From assembly GCA_020744425.1 (NCBI GenBank), contig JAGMUV010000005.1:186001-250000 (forward strand): a stretch of 64,000 bases of DNA, read 5' to 3'. This DNA comes from Dactylonectria macrodidyma (Eukaryota; Ascomycota; Sordariomycetes; Hypocreales; Nectriaceae). Both the position numbers and the translations under genes were made by a program. Shown in pieces: positions 21,967-31,708 of the stretch. The first letter of the stretch is position 1. Every line of letters starts with the position of its first letter. Under the pieces are notes generated by a model. It saw nothing but the letters and a program-made list of their open reading frames with translations. It searched no databases and was not told the DNA's origin.

Positions 21967-24246
21967 GTTGACGGCTTTGGTTGGTTGCGAGAGGAGGAAG
22001 AGATGTTTGGAGAGATGGCTGTCCGCGAGGAGAAAAGAGTTGCAAGGTGGAAGGAGTAGATGCAAGATGTTTGATGATTGAAGTGTGTGCTGTTTTGTAT
22101 GTTTAAGATGAGAGAGCGGACGACTGTACTGACGTTATGTCCACTGTGTGCTGCTATTGTTGCTTGAAATGTTGGTTGGGCCCTCGGATCTGCGCACTCG
22201 CTGAATCCAAGCCATCATCCTTCTTCATTCCTTCCAGACTCGGTACCAGGTCTATCCCGCTTCACGTCGCTGAAGAAATTCATGCACATGTTGTCTGCCG
22301 ATCGTACTCCTAGGTACGTGAAGAGCACAGCCGGTTGTATGGCGCCAATCAGAGACTGGTCCAAATATGGATATGCTGTTGGCTCTTGTGGTTCTATTAC
22401 ATCACAGAGGCATAGCCACAGGTCCTCTTTTACGTGGGAGGGTCCAAGCTGGCAGGGGACTTCAAAGGATTTCCTCAGATGTACTGTAATGTCATAGAAA
22501 CAACATAGTCGTATTCATCGTTCTGTGAGTTCCATTTACGGTCCTTTACGTTGAACCCTTTTCAGATGTAGGCTACCAATATGGCCTCAGTGCATCAATC
22601 GAAGATGGCAGTGCGACAATAAATATGGCCACAGAGCATGTACAGATTTGTATCCCGAATAGTTTCCGAAAGCTGGAGCTTGTAGATCCTTCGCAACCAA
22701 AACATAATACAAATCGAAGCATTGCCGTGATGAGCAACCCAAATAATTTCGTGGTGTGACATGATACCCCACAACGGGAGCGCGGATTGGGAAATCGCTG
22801 TTGGCTATGTCTACATGATCTGATTTGCACGCATTTTCCAGCTGCCAGCACAACGTAAAACGAGGCTCGTTCGGTTGCGGCAAGCGCTGAGCCCCCCAGC
22901 TTTCTGCGGCTGTAAGAGGATGATGGATCCTTCGATTCCACCTCGTATTACCCTTGGGTTACTGATAGGGAGCGCTTACCAACGCCTCACGCGATCTTCA
23001 CTACGTCATGACATCATATGATTTCCAGGTCGCCAGTCGCTGTTTTCGCAGAGTTTGGAGCGCCACAAATATCCCAATGCAGATGCAGCGAAACGACCAC
23101 AGAATCCTCTGCTTCCGCCCAACTGCATTTGCGCCAACAAACTGACTCGTGTGTTTTCAAACAGTCCATCAGCGAAGTAAGTTCAGCTCCTCAAATGGCA
23201 GTGGATGATGCACTGAGCGCGAACACAACTAGGACTTGGAATTCACGCGTAGGTCTGAGTCGCCGCAAAATAGAGAAGATAGTAGATCTATAAATAGTCA
23301 AAGGTAGAAGATAAAACAGAAAGGAGTGCGGGACGGCTAGGATAAGTGAATGATAGGGAATAATTACGGATTATAAAGAAATTGACGAGGAGAGCAGTAA
23401 GATAGCTGATGCGACAAATGTGATGCAATGAGACAAGAAAAGTCAAGGCGCCATAAAATGAGAGGTGGAGTTCAGGGAGAAAGGAAGCAATATTTTTCTG
23501 TCTATCAAGCTGGACCGCGTTTTTATATATCATCGAATAGTTAATAATGCCAATTCGACCAGTGTGGAATGCCAGCTACCCTGAACATTGATGAAAACGC
23601 CAAGTGTTTCATCGCCCCGGACCCACGATCGCGCTACGATTGATGGTGACAGCCGGAAAACTGAAGGAAATTTCCCGTCTCCATTTTATTTATAACTCTG
23701 ACCAATAAAGACGAATGACTCGGGTAAGCATCGGATCTATACGAAGACCTATACGCGGAAAGAGTCTCTTCACTAACCGATTCGAGTCAGTCTCTCTCTA
23801 TACGCGTACGGATCCATTTTGTATACGATGTCCCCAGTGCCCCGTTTGCTCTCGCTGTCGCTATCGCTCTCGGATCTTCATCTCAGCGGACAAATGCTGG
23901 GCTTTTCTGGCGTTTGCATCGCCCTGCCAAGCCATACGCGGAACGAACCGAGGCGTATGCAAATTATTCGTATAGTTCGTGCCATCTTGAGATCTTGTTC
24001 GCGTTTACAATCCCGCTAGCTCCCTCTCAGCGTAGAATCATCATTCTTGCCCCTGGTGGATATTTGTACGCGGAGTCATGTAGTGAACATAAATAAGAAG
24101 ATTGCCCATTCTCTGGGGGAAAACTTGGCGTTCGTGGGATTTACAGCAACGTCTCGAACCTGAGTTCTCACGGCGATACTCTCCGCTTGGGCTTTGCGAT
24201 AGATTTCCTCAACGTCCCTCAACCCTTCCTCGATTCAACTGTCAAC
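21967..24246. other. 2.3-kb interval without supported gene
   Basis: Open frames here (for example 22573-22941 minus) are short, without family resemblance and overlap opposite-strand frames. The right end is the promoter of the RTA1-like gene. Pyrimidine-rich stretches at 23840-23880 fit a fungal promoter or UTR. Confidence 0.45.
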
Positions 24247-25166
24247 ATGCCCACTCTCGAGACGTACAATGGCTACCCACTATGGCGGTACATCCCTTCT
24301 CTGCCAGCGGCCATCATCTTCGTCGTCGTTTTCGCGATCCTGACGGCGGCTCACTCTTGGAAGCTGTTCCGACATAGGATGTGGTTCTGCTTCCCCTTTG
24401 TAGTAGGAGGATTATGTGAGTTTCCCCCCCCCCCCCCCCCCCCCCAATTTCCGCATCATGAATAAAACTGACAGGGTGAACGCCAACAGTTGAAATCATC
24501 GGTTACATCGGTCGTGTCGCAGCGTACAACTCCACAGGCACCCTCATCCCCTACATCTTGCAGTCGATCTTCCTCCTCATCGCCCCGATCCTCTTCGCCG
24601 CCAGCCTGTACATGACACTGAGCCGCATCATCCTCGCCGTCGGCGGCGCATCCTGCTCCATGATTGCGCCCCGCTGGCTCACCCGCATCTTCGTCTTTGG
24701 CGACGCCTTCAGTTTCCTGATTCAATCCAGCGGTGCTGGTCTTCGAGTCCGAGCTGGTAGTGGCAGCAGCACCTCGAACCCGAACCTCGGGTCAAACATT
24801 ATTGTCGGCGGTTTGATCTTCCAGATTGCTATTTTCGCCATCTTCGTTATCACGGCGGTGCGATTCCAGCTTAAATTTCGTCGCCATGAGGCTTCAAAGA
24901 ACGCGATGGATATCCCGTGGCAGGCGTGTCTCAATATGCTCTACGTCACCTCGGCTTTTATCATGATCCGAAATATCTTCAGAGTGGCCGAGTATGCGAT
25001 GGGGAGTGACGGTTATCTGCTTGGTCACGAATGGGGCGTCTACGTCTTTGATGCGTCACTGATGACCTTGACTATGGTGTGGTTTTTCCTCCGATACCCA
25101 AGTCAATTGGCAGCGAAGAAGCGCTCGGAGATTGAGATTGAAATGTCGCCTACGGAAACCTCTTAA
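24247..25166 (+). CDS. RTA1-like seven-helix membrane protein, 2 exons
   Basis: Exons 24247-24415 and 24490-25166 give 281 residues, typical of the RTA1 family. The N-terminus GYPLWRYIPSLPAAIIFVVVFAI leads into helix 1, followed by GLFEIIGYIGR across the splice, APILFAASLYMTLSRII, FVFGDAFSFLIQSSGAG (the family's best-conserved block) and IRNIFRVAEYAMG before the last helices. Family members are described as lipid-translocating exporters or stress-response proteins (Rta1, Rsb1); the role here is inferred only from that. An upstream in-frame ATG at 24187 would add 20 residues; the later start fits family N-termini better. The intron carries an uninterrupted run of 22 C bases. Confidence 0.9.
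24424..24445 (+). repeat. Homopolymer run of 22 C in intron
   Basis: Uninterrupted C run directly after the intron donor of the RTA1-like gene. It could form G-quadruplex or i-motif structure and is a slippage-prone site. Confidence 0.9.
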
Positions 25167-25948
25167 ACAAGAGGAATAAATGTCGATGGTCAGTCTGCTG
25201 GGGGTATTGTTGTTGCTGATTTGCTTGCCTCAACTGTGCAGGTTTAAGACGGACTGTTTGCTTCTCGGTCTGCATCAATAGACTTAGCGTTTTGTGTTCA
25301 ATGATGAGCGAGGCTAGACTCTCGTTATAGGATGATACTATTTGATGTTTGTTTGGCCTTAACTTGCCTCTTTGCTTGGGTGATCCCATCGGACAACGAA
25401 TCCGACGGCCGGCATTTCCAATGACCGAATCTAACCCCACAGGGCAATTTTTGCCAGTGGCGTCCTCTAGGCGTTCGTGTTATCGCGAACATGCATTTCC
25501 CCGCTCTCTTCACCCACAGAACCAAGTCCCCACGTCATCCAGCACCACCTAATGCACAATTAGGAACCAGATGAGCCTGTCAGATCTCTCGATATTACTA
25601 ATGGCAGCCGAGGGACCGGGCCAATGAACTGGGTCCAAGTTCAGCTGGTTTCCCAATGGGGCAGATAAAGTGCAAGCGCATGCTGGTTTGGGGCTCATGA
25701 TCTTGTCGCAAATCTTATCACAGGACGATTTATCGCTCTTGTGTTATCTGGGGGACGAAGAGGGCTAGTCTATACCACGTGTTGAAGAGGTGCTGATAGG
25801 GACTACATCATGGCATTCAAGTACAAGTAAAGGCGACTCCTCCCTAGATGTCTGAGGCTAACTAGACTCGTAACAAAGCTATTCACTGTCATACTGACCC
25901 CTACCGCTCGCTAAAAGTACGTTCGAATAACTATCAGCCGTCAGCAAC
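25167..25948. other. Intergenic region
   Basis: These 782 bases contain the 3' side of the RTA1-like gene and the promoter of the flavin-binding protein. No other gene or repeat is supported. Confidence 0.4.
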
Positions 25949-26761
25949 ATGGGTGTTCGCAATCTAGAGTACCCAAAAGAGACCACCAACACCGTCAAGC
26001 GATACAATGCTCATGCGGTCTACGCACTCGAGACGATCCATCGGATCGTAAATAGTAGCCAAATTCTGCACGTTTCCTTCAACACACCATCACAACCGTT
26101 CCCGGTGACTCTCCCGATGATTGGACAAATGGGCTCCTTCGACCGCCCAAGCGCTGACCTGGGGGACCCCCTTGAGCTTTATCTCCATGGCTATGTTTCC
26201 TCTCGGCTTATGAACACATGCAAGGACAGTACCAGTGGTGATTCAACCCCGGCTGGACCTAAGGGAATGCCCGTTTGTATCGCCGCCTCGCACGTCGATG
26301 GGCTGGTTCTCACCCTCACCTCGTACTCGCACAACTACAACTATCGATCCAGTGTACTCTTTGGATACGCCACCCATGTTACAGACGAAGAAGAGAAGCT
26401 CTATGCGATGGAGCTCATCACAAATAGTGTTGTGCCAGACCGCTGGCGTCATACCCGTTTGCCACCTACGAAAGCCGAGATTCAAAGCACCGGCATCCTC
26501 AAAGTCCGCATTGCTTCGGGAAGCGCCAAGATCAGTGCGGGGCAAGCGAGCGATGACAAGTCCGACATGGCCAACGAGGCTATGCTAGACTCTACTTGGA
26601 CTGGAGTATTGCCCATCTATCAAACGATGGGTGCCCCGGTACCTAGTTCATATAATCGAGTCGATCTGCCGGACTATGTCTCCGAGTTTGCAAATGACTA
26701 CAATACAGACAACATGGAGCTGTCGCTTGATGCAGCAAAGGGGGAACGGCGTGCGCTTTGA
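25949..26761 (+). CDS. Pyridoxamine 5'-phosphate oxidase-like flavin split-barrel protein
   Basis: A single exon of 270 codons. The N-terminal half resembles the fungal and bacterial flavin-nucleotide-binding branch of the PNPOx-like split barrel: KRYNAHAVYALETIHRIVNSS at the start, FPVTLPMIGQMG, LELYLHGYVSSRLMN, then VCIAASHVDGLVL and SYSHNYNYRSSVLFGYA. Later come EEEKLYAMELITNSVVPDRW and VRIASGSAKISAG, conserved strands that frame the flavin pocket. Such proteins bind FMN, F420 or haem-like ligands and often detoxify small molecules. It is not the true PNPO of vitamin B6 synthesis as far as can be judged. The C-terminal 60 residues contain a VLPIYQTMGAPVPS segment normal for this group. It is convergent with the RNase H-like gene. 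Confidence 0.85.
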   Translation: MGVRNLEYPKETTNTVKRYNAHAVYALETIHRIVNSSQILHVSFNTPSQPFPVTLPMIGQMGSFDRPSADLGDPLELYLHGYVSSRLMNTCKDSTSGDSTPAGPKGMPVCIAASHVDGLVLTLTSYSHNYNYRSSVLFGYATHVTDEEEKLYAMELITNSVVPDRWRHTRLPPTKAEIQSTGILKVRIASGSAKISAGQASDDKSDMANEAMLDSTWTGVLPIYQTMGAPVPSSYNRVDLPDYVSEFANDYNTDNMELSLDAAKGERRAL

Positions 26762-26958
26762 AGTTGATTGGGTAGGGAGTTTATAGGTATAGAGTTGGGT
26801 GGGTTTTAATGGCAAGGTTAAGAAGCAACATTGACTAGAGAGAACTATCGACGATGTGTGGTATTGAGTGTTCAATTGACTACCCTATTCATCTCAGACT
26901 TATGAGGCGAGATGGCGCTGGCTCATTGCTAGTCTTGATCATTTCCACTTTCCATGCT

Positions 26959-27639
26959 CTAGTGATTGAACACACTATTGGCAAACGCATGGGCATTTCT
27001 GTTCTTCTGCGGTGGGACGAGCCAGAACTTGAAATCCACGCCTCCCTCATCGCCATATGTCAACTCATCAATCCGCTCATGAATGGTCTTGAGGGCTTCA
27101 TAGTGTGGAACTTTTTGTCCTTCCTCAGTGCGCCCGCGGTTCTCAATCCACCCATCAATCAACTCGACCATTGCCCTGACGAGATACGGAGAGTCTGACA
27201 CAAAGTAAATTTCCTGCAAATGGAGATCGCAGGCGATGATATGTTCGAGCTTGTCTAGAGCCTTTGAGAGAGCTGCAATCTCGGCACGACGGCCGGTTTG
27301 TGGTAGTTTGGGGTCAAGCAGGCCACGGGAGTTGTAACAGGACTGGGGTCCAAAGTAGACACTCCATGAAGCTCGGGCATCGCGAGTGCCGGCATCACGG
27401 GTTGCGCCGTCAATGTAGATGACGAGAGTTGTCTTGTCCATCTTGATAGCACCGGTCTTTGGGTGCTTGATTTGCAGCGACGCGCGCTTCTTGACAGTAT
27501 TGTAGACGACCAGTTGGTTCTCTGGAACATCTAGGTGTAGTGGGCTGAACTGGGGATCGAAGAAACGATCAAATATTTCGCCGTCATCGGCGACAGGTGG
27601 GCCGCTCAAGGCCATCATGGTAAACCACGAGTCAGACAT
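26959..27639 (-). CDS. RNase H-like domain protein
   Basis: A single exon of 226 codons. Residues about 70-222 form an RNase H fold: the first strand TLVIYIDGATRDAG supplies Asp77, RRAEIAALSKAL supplies Glu120, and IYFVSDSPYLV supplies Asp149. The final metal-binding Asp of type 1 RNase H, expected in an NxxAD-like helix near the end, appears replaced: the sequence reads KNRNAHAFAN with His217. The first 65 residues are an unassigned extension. Type 1 RNase H cuts RNA in RNA-DNA hybrids; many fungal single-domain relatives are standalone or derived from retroelements. It has no reverse transcriptase next to it. Four copies of a 60-bp tandem repeat begin 12 bases upstream of its start codon. 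Confidence 0.85.
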   Translation of the reverse strand: MSDSWFTMMALSGPPVADDGEIFDRFFDPQFSPLHLDVPENQLVVYNTVKKRASLQIKHPKTGAIKMDKTTLVIYIDGATRDAGTRDARASWSVYFGPQSCYNSRGLLDPKLPQTGRRAEIAALSKALDKLEHIIACDLHLQEIYFVSDSPYLVRAMVELIDGWIENRGRTEEGQKVPHYEALKTIHERIDELTYGDEGGVDFKFWLVPPQKNRNAHAFANSVFNH

Positions 27640-27650
27640 TGTATGTGTGT

Positions 27651-27880
27651 TCTTCAGGAAATATTCCTGGGATCGCTTGGCGCTTGAGTGATGAGAGAAG
27701 ATGTGTGGGTGCTTCAGGAATATTCCTGGGATAACTCAGAGCTCGAGTGATGAGAGAACAGTGTGTGCGTTCTTCAGAAAATATTCCCGGGATAGCTCGG
27801 CGCTTGAGTAATGTGATTAGACAAAAGTGTTTGGGTTCTTCAGGAAATATTCCTGGGATAACTTGGCGCTTGAGAGAGCG
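27651..27880. repeat. Tandem repeat, about 60-bp unit, 4 copies, in RNase H-like promoter
   Basis: Units start near 27651, 27711, 27771 and 27837 (the third is about 66 bases, the fourth is truncated). Each carries CTTCAGG-AATATTCC-TGGGAT followed by a GGCGCTTGAGTGATGAG-like block. In unit 2 the core CAGGAATATTCCTG is a perfect 14-bp palindrome. Other units carry one extra A. The copies differ by a few substitutions, so they are not a sequencing artefact. Confidence 0.9.
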
Positions 27881-28267
27881 GAAGAGTTGGAGTAGAAGCT
27901 CAGAGGAGACAGAGCAAACTCTAACGATGAGTGTAGAGAGATGGTCTGAGAAAATCTGAGTGATTCAAGATGAAACATGGGAACTGTTGATTGATTTATA
28001 GATGGAGGAAGGGAGTAGAACAACTCTAAAGATTCAAGCTTTGCAACACGACTCACAAATGTGTGTGAGAAGTTAATGATGAGTCAGTGATGCAAGGCGT
28101 AGATACTAATATGGGGTAGACATTGGATCCAAGAACCTCTCTGTCTGACGAGCTTCCCGTCTGGGTGAGGCCCTTGATGGACATGATTCATTTCGACGGT
28201 CTTGCACACCACGATACACTGTATAAGAATGATTTGGTCTGCCAGCATCCAATCAAATACGAGCATT
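27881..28267. other. Intergenic region between tandem repeats and tRNA
   Basis: About 390 bases with no supported gene. A GAGAG/GATGAG-rich stretch continues from the tandem repeats to about 27960. Confidence 0.4.
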
Positions 28268-28341
28268 GGTTCCGTGGTCTAGCTGGTTATGGCATCTCGT
28301 TAACACCGAGAAGGTCCCCGGTTCGAGCCCGGGCGGAATCA
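28268..28341 (+). tRNA. tRNA-Val (anticodon AAC)
   Basis: A 74-base cloverleaf without intron. The acceptor arm GGTTCCG pairs with CGGAATC (one G-T), discriminator A at 28341. The anticodon arm TCTCG-TTAACAC-CGAGA places AAC at 28302-28304. The T arm CCCGG-TTCGAGC-CCGGG is perfect. The B box GGTTCGAGCC is intact. Confidence 0.96.
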
Positions 28342-28344
28342 TAC

Positions 28345-28349
28345 TTTTT
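28345..28349 (+). terminator. RNA polymerase III terminator of tRNA-Val
   Basis: Run of five T bases four bases after the tRNA 3' end. Confidence 0.7.
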
Positions 28350-28656
28350 ATGCTTGAGGTGACTTTTGTATTCTTTATTTTATTTTTAATTAAGCTTACG
28401 ATTAATTGCCTGTATTCACTACTACTTCATTATCTTGAGAGCCTAACCATCAACTACCTGCTTCTACCTGCACCGCCACCACATTGAACGCGAAGGCTTC
28501 CGGCATCCACCAGCTGATTGGCTAAAATGCAAACATGAGGCACTCTTCAACTCCACCCAGGTAAAATGGGGTTACAGCATCGCCGAACTAGAGTAATCCT
28601 GCACGTCTCCTCAATACGCGTCATCGCTCCAGCCTCCAACATTTCTATGGCGTAAC

Positions 28657-30036
28657 ATGGCCGAAGTTCTTGCGCTGGTGGCATCTATCATAGAAGTCTC
28701 GGCATTCGGTCTCCAGCTCTCCAAATGCCTGCGCGACTATGGGTCCGCAGTGGTCGGGGCAGAAAGGCGGCTAAGCGGGCTCGACAAGGACATTAGCTTC
28801 ACCTCAGGCATCCTCTCGGAGCTGGGCACGCTTCTCAACGATGCTCGCGTTCAGGCGTTGGTTTCGGAGCAGAGTATCAGGCTGGCCCGAGAGGCGGTGG
28901 CCGAGTGCGACGGCATCTTCCAGGCCATGGAGGGCGTCATTGCTAACATCCGCAAGAACGGACTCGGCAAGTTCAAGATGTACTTCAGAGAGACAAAGAT
29001 TGAACTGCTGCGATCGAACCTTGATCGTATGAAAGGGAACCTGACCTTACTGATGGGGGTCATTCATCATGCCACACAAATATCACTTGAGTGAGTACCC
29101 TGTAGTGTTGTGGCTGCATGGAGCATATGGCTTATACGCTGCAGGCGACCTGACGAAACAACGTTAGCAGTTCACCGGCGGAAAATCCGAGAACTCATGG
29201 TAGAAAAAGAAGCGTACACCCAGAGATACCTTGTCGAGAAGCAGAAGTACGATGCTCTGCTAGCCAAGATCAACTCAACTTCCACTCTGGGAAGCATATC
29301 TACCACACGTAGCGGCCCCGTAGTACCCGAGTCAAGCACCACCTGTATACAGGCTGAGACGCTAGCTTCTCCAACTCGGGTTGAAGATTTGACCCTCGAG
29401 ACAGCGCCTTGTTTATTACCTCCTAGCCACTGCGCAGTCAATTTCGATGACAGGGAACCCCCCCACGACAGACCTCCCGATAGCAGTCACGCAGCCTCTC
29501 TGCGAGAAGTGCGGGTCAGACCAATCAGCACATTCGGGGCGAATACGACCCTTCCGCAGAGGCATTTGTCCAAAAGCAACGAATCAACAACCGCGAACAC
29601 CCAGCCCAAGCCCAGCAACCGGAACAAGGCCCTCAAGATTGCCAGGAGAGTGGCCAGAGGAACAGGCTACGTCGCAGCAGGGGTGGCTGCTGTGGCATTC
29701 TTCCCCATCACAATTGTCATGTTCGTCGTCCTATACCGGCGACGGAAGACAAGCAAGCAACAATTGCCAGCCTCTTTCCACCTTGGTCCAGTTGGCGATC
29801 TTGAGGCAATGCCGGGCTACATACAGCCTCCTATGCTCCAAGGGCACGAGATGTACATGCCTGTGCAGCAGGCGTACTCGTCGGCTTTGATGCCCGCCGA
29901 ACTGCCTGCGGTGCACGAACTCTCTGATTTTGGCCACGGAGGCGTGGAGATGGAACTTGTCGGCACCTTGACTCAGGTTTCGCCGGAACAGGGTCGCGCA
30001 GAGGACCGCTATCCAGCTCCATCGGAATGGTTTTAA
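28657..30036 (+). CDS. Helo-like/fungal N-terminal domain protein with one membrane helix, 2 exons
   Basis: Exons 28657-29090 and 29145-30036 give 441 residues. Residues 1-145 match the style of the fungal N-terminal (helo-like) domain: a hydrophobic start MAEVLALVASIIEVSAFGLQLSKCL, followed by a helical bundle ending NLTLLMGVIHHATQI. A Lys/Glu-rich coiled-coil-like stretch follows (HRRKIRELMVEKEAYTQRYLVEKQKYDALL), then a long polar linker. A single membrane helix lies near residues 317-340 (GYVAAGVAAVAFFPITIVMFVVLY) with RRRK behind it, and a tail of about 95 residues. In other proteins helo-like domains precede NACHT or other STAND modules in incompatibility and immunity; no NTPase is present here. 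Function is unknown. A link to cell-death signalling would be inference. Confidence 0.8.
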
Positions 30037-30997
30037 CTGAATGACTGAATGCTTTGTACCGTAATACGCACACATCCCACATCTAACGATGCAGACATAG
30101 GTGAAAGTGGGCGTCCTCGATTTTCATTCTCACAAATTATATTGATGGCTAAACAAGGCCGGACTGCACTCACACTAAGCCAACCATCGCAATTCAACAA
30201 ACCGGAAAGTTCACAGGAGAGCCACCAAGATCTACTCAGCCGTTGTCTTAAATTATTAGCATAATCTGCATTACCTTACTGTTAACTTCAGTTTCCTCTA
30301 CAGCTACTGCTATTATAAACGAGACTAAACCATCGATCCTGCAAGTCGTTGGGTTGACAAGGCAAGCTATCGGTGTCAGCCTACGAAGGGATTGCCGCGG
30401 CCAGTGCGCGGAATTAGGTTGAAGTAGAAGCACCGTACCGTCCGCAGCGTCGGTTGAGCCGTTGTGTTGAGGCTGTTAAGTGATGTTCGGCCGCTGTTGG
30501 ATGAGGATGATGATGGATAATGCTTGGATGGTGGACTGCTGTTTGGTAATGGCCAACTGTCGACACAAATAGCTAGAGGACCGGGACAAACTAACATTAG
30601 AGAAAAGCAGTTCCGTACCGGTATGCCTCGAGCCGCTTGAGTGCGACCGTCAGCAACTCCGCACCGTCGAGACTGCTCGCCAGGCCTAGTTCTGTTCACA
30701 TCATGGACCCAGGCTTTGTGGGTAGTATTCTCTTTGCAGTGTAAGGCAAATGGCAATTTAAACATACCAGACTCAATAGGACATAGCCTATTTATGCCAG
30801 CAGTAACTCGCTCTCCATGGAGCGGACAGCCTGAAAGAAGACACCGAGCTTAGTATCAGCAACATCATTTAAAAAAAAAATTCTTTCATTTTTATTATGC
30901 GTAGGGCGGAGTCCTCCAAGCACCTGGGCTGTGTATAATATCATCTCCATGAATGCGTAAAAATCCCAAGGAAGCTTCCGTTCCGGTGCTCAGGTGC
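30037..30997. other. Intergenic region between helo-like protein and DUF1961 protein
   Basis: About 960 bases. The minus frame 30376-30765 is 129 codons but low in complexity and without a recognisable domain, so it was not called. Otherwise nothing was seen. Confidence 0.4.
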
Positions 30998-31708
30998 TCA
31001 AAGCTTCCACACCTCCAAGTTCCGATACTGCGCCACGAGCGGATTCATCTGGCGCAGACCAATCCGTCCATCCCGAACAACCGGGCCCGTTGCGCGATCG
31101 ACATCCTCCCAAGACCAAAGAAGCAAGCCATTGACTGAGAATCGGACGTCTCGCTTGTCCTTGATTACCTCAATAGCGTAAAATGCACCCTTTGCATCCG
31201 CGACTGGCGGTAGAGGGTCGGCGCCTTGGGACACGAGATGGAAACCTGGCGACTTTCGCAGGTTGGCGAGATGGAATGCTCGCTCTTCGGGCCATCGGCG
31301 GCGAAAGTAGGACGCGTGCAGGGTGGTAATGTCGCCAGAGTGGTATTGCGGGTACGACCCATTGCGAGGCGCCAAGTCCTTGTCGAAGATGCTGCCGCCA
31401 TCGACGGCTTTGGCACCGAAGAAGAACATGGCGAGGCCAGGCTCCTGGACGGGGGTGAATTCCCAGGTAATGCGGATGCGGTCGGGGAAGACTTCAGGCA
31501 CCCAGTAGACGAAATGGTCGTTGATTCCTCCCGAGCCGCTCAGCTCCAGCGTGTTGTTGCTGATAGTCGCCTTGATCGGACCCTCGGCGACCCACCCGGC
31601 GATGGAATCAGTGCTGTTGAAGGTGTTTCTGTAGAGGAGCTTCTCGGCCATGGCGTCCATAGAAAGGGCTGCCCAGAGCAGGGCAGATGACAGTGAGGGT
31701 GTACGCAT
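30998..31708 (-). CDS. Secreted DUF1961/YesU-like protein
   Basis: A single exon of 236 codons. Residues 1-21 form a signal peptide (LSSALLWAALSMDAMA). The mature part resembles the DUF1961 family, to which Bacillus YesU belongs: KLLYRNTFNSTDSIAGW at the start, DHFVYWVPEVFPDRIRITWEFTPV, PGLAMFFFGAKAVDGGSIFD, then YHSGDITTLHASYFRRRWPEERAFHLANLRKSPGF, and GRIGLRQMNPLVAQYRNLEVW at the end. The fold of the family is concanavalin-like. YesU is encoded in a rhamnogalacturonan-use cluster, so a role on plant pectin is possible but unproven. Secretion fits action outside the cell. No carbohydrate gene lies directly next to it. Confidence 0.75.
   Translation of the reverse strand: MRTPSLSSALLWAALSMDAMAEKLLYRNTFNSTDSIAGWVAEGPIKATISNNTLELSGSGGINDHFVYWVPEVFPDRIRITWEFTPVQEPGLAMFFFGAKAVDGGSIFDKDLAPRNGSYPQYHSGDITTLHASYFRRRWPEERAFHLANLRKSPGFHLVSQGADPLPPVADAKGAFYAIEVIKDKRDVRFSVNGLLLWSWEDVDRATGPVVRDGRIGLRQMNPLVAQYRNLEVWKL

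Noticed and set aside
22573..22941. 122-codon minus frame
   Set aside because: No family resemblance, overlapping alternative frames, no supporting context.
30376..30765. 129-codon minus frame
   Set aside because: Low-complexity Ser-rich product with no recognisable domain and no splice partner.
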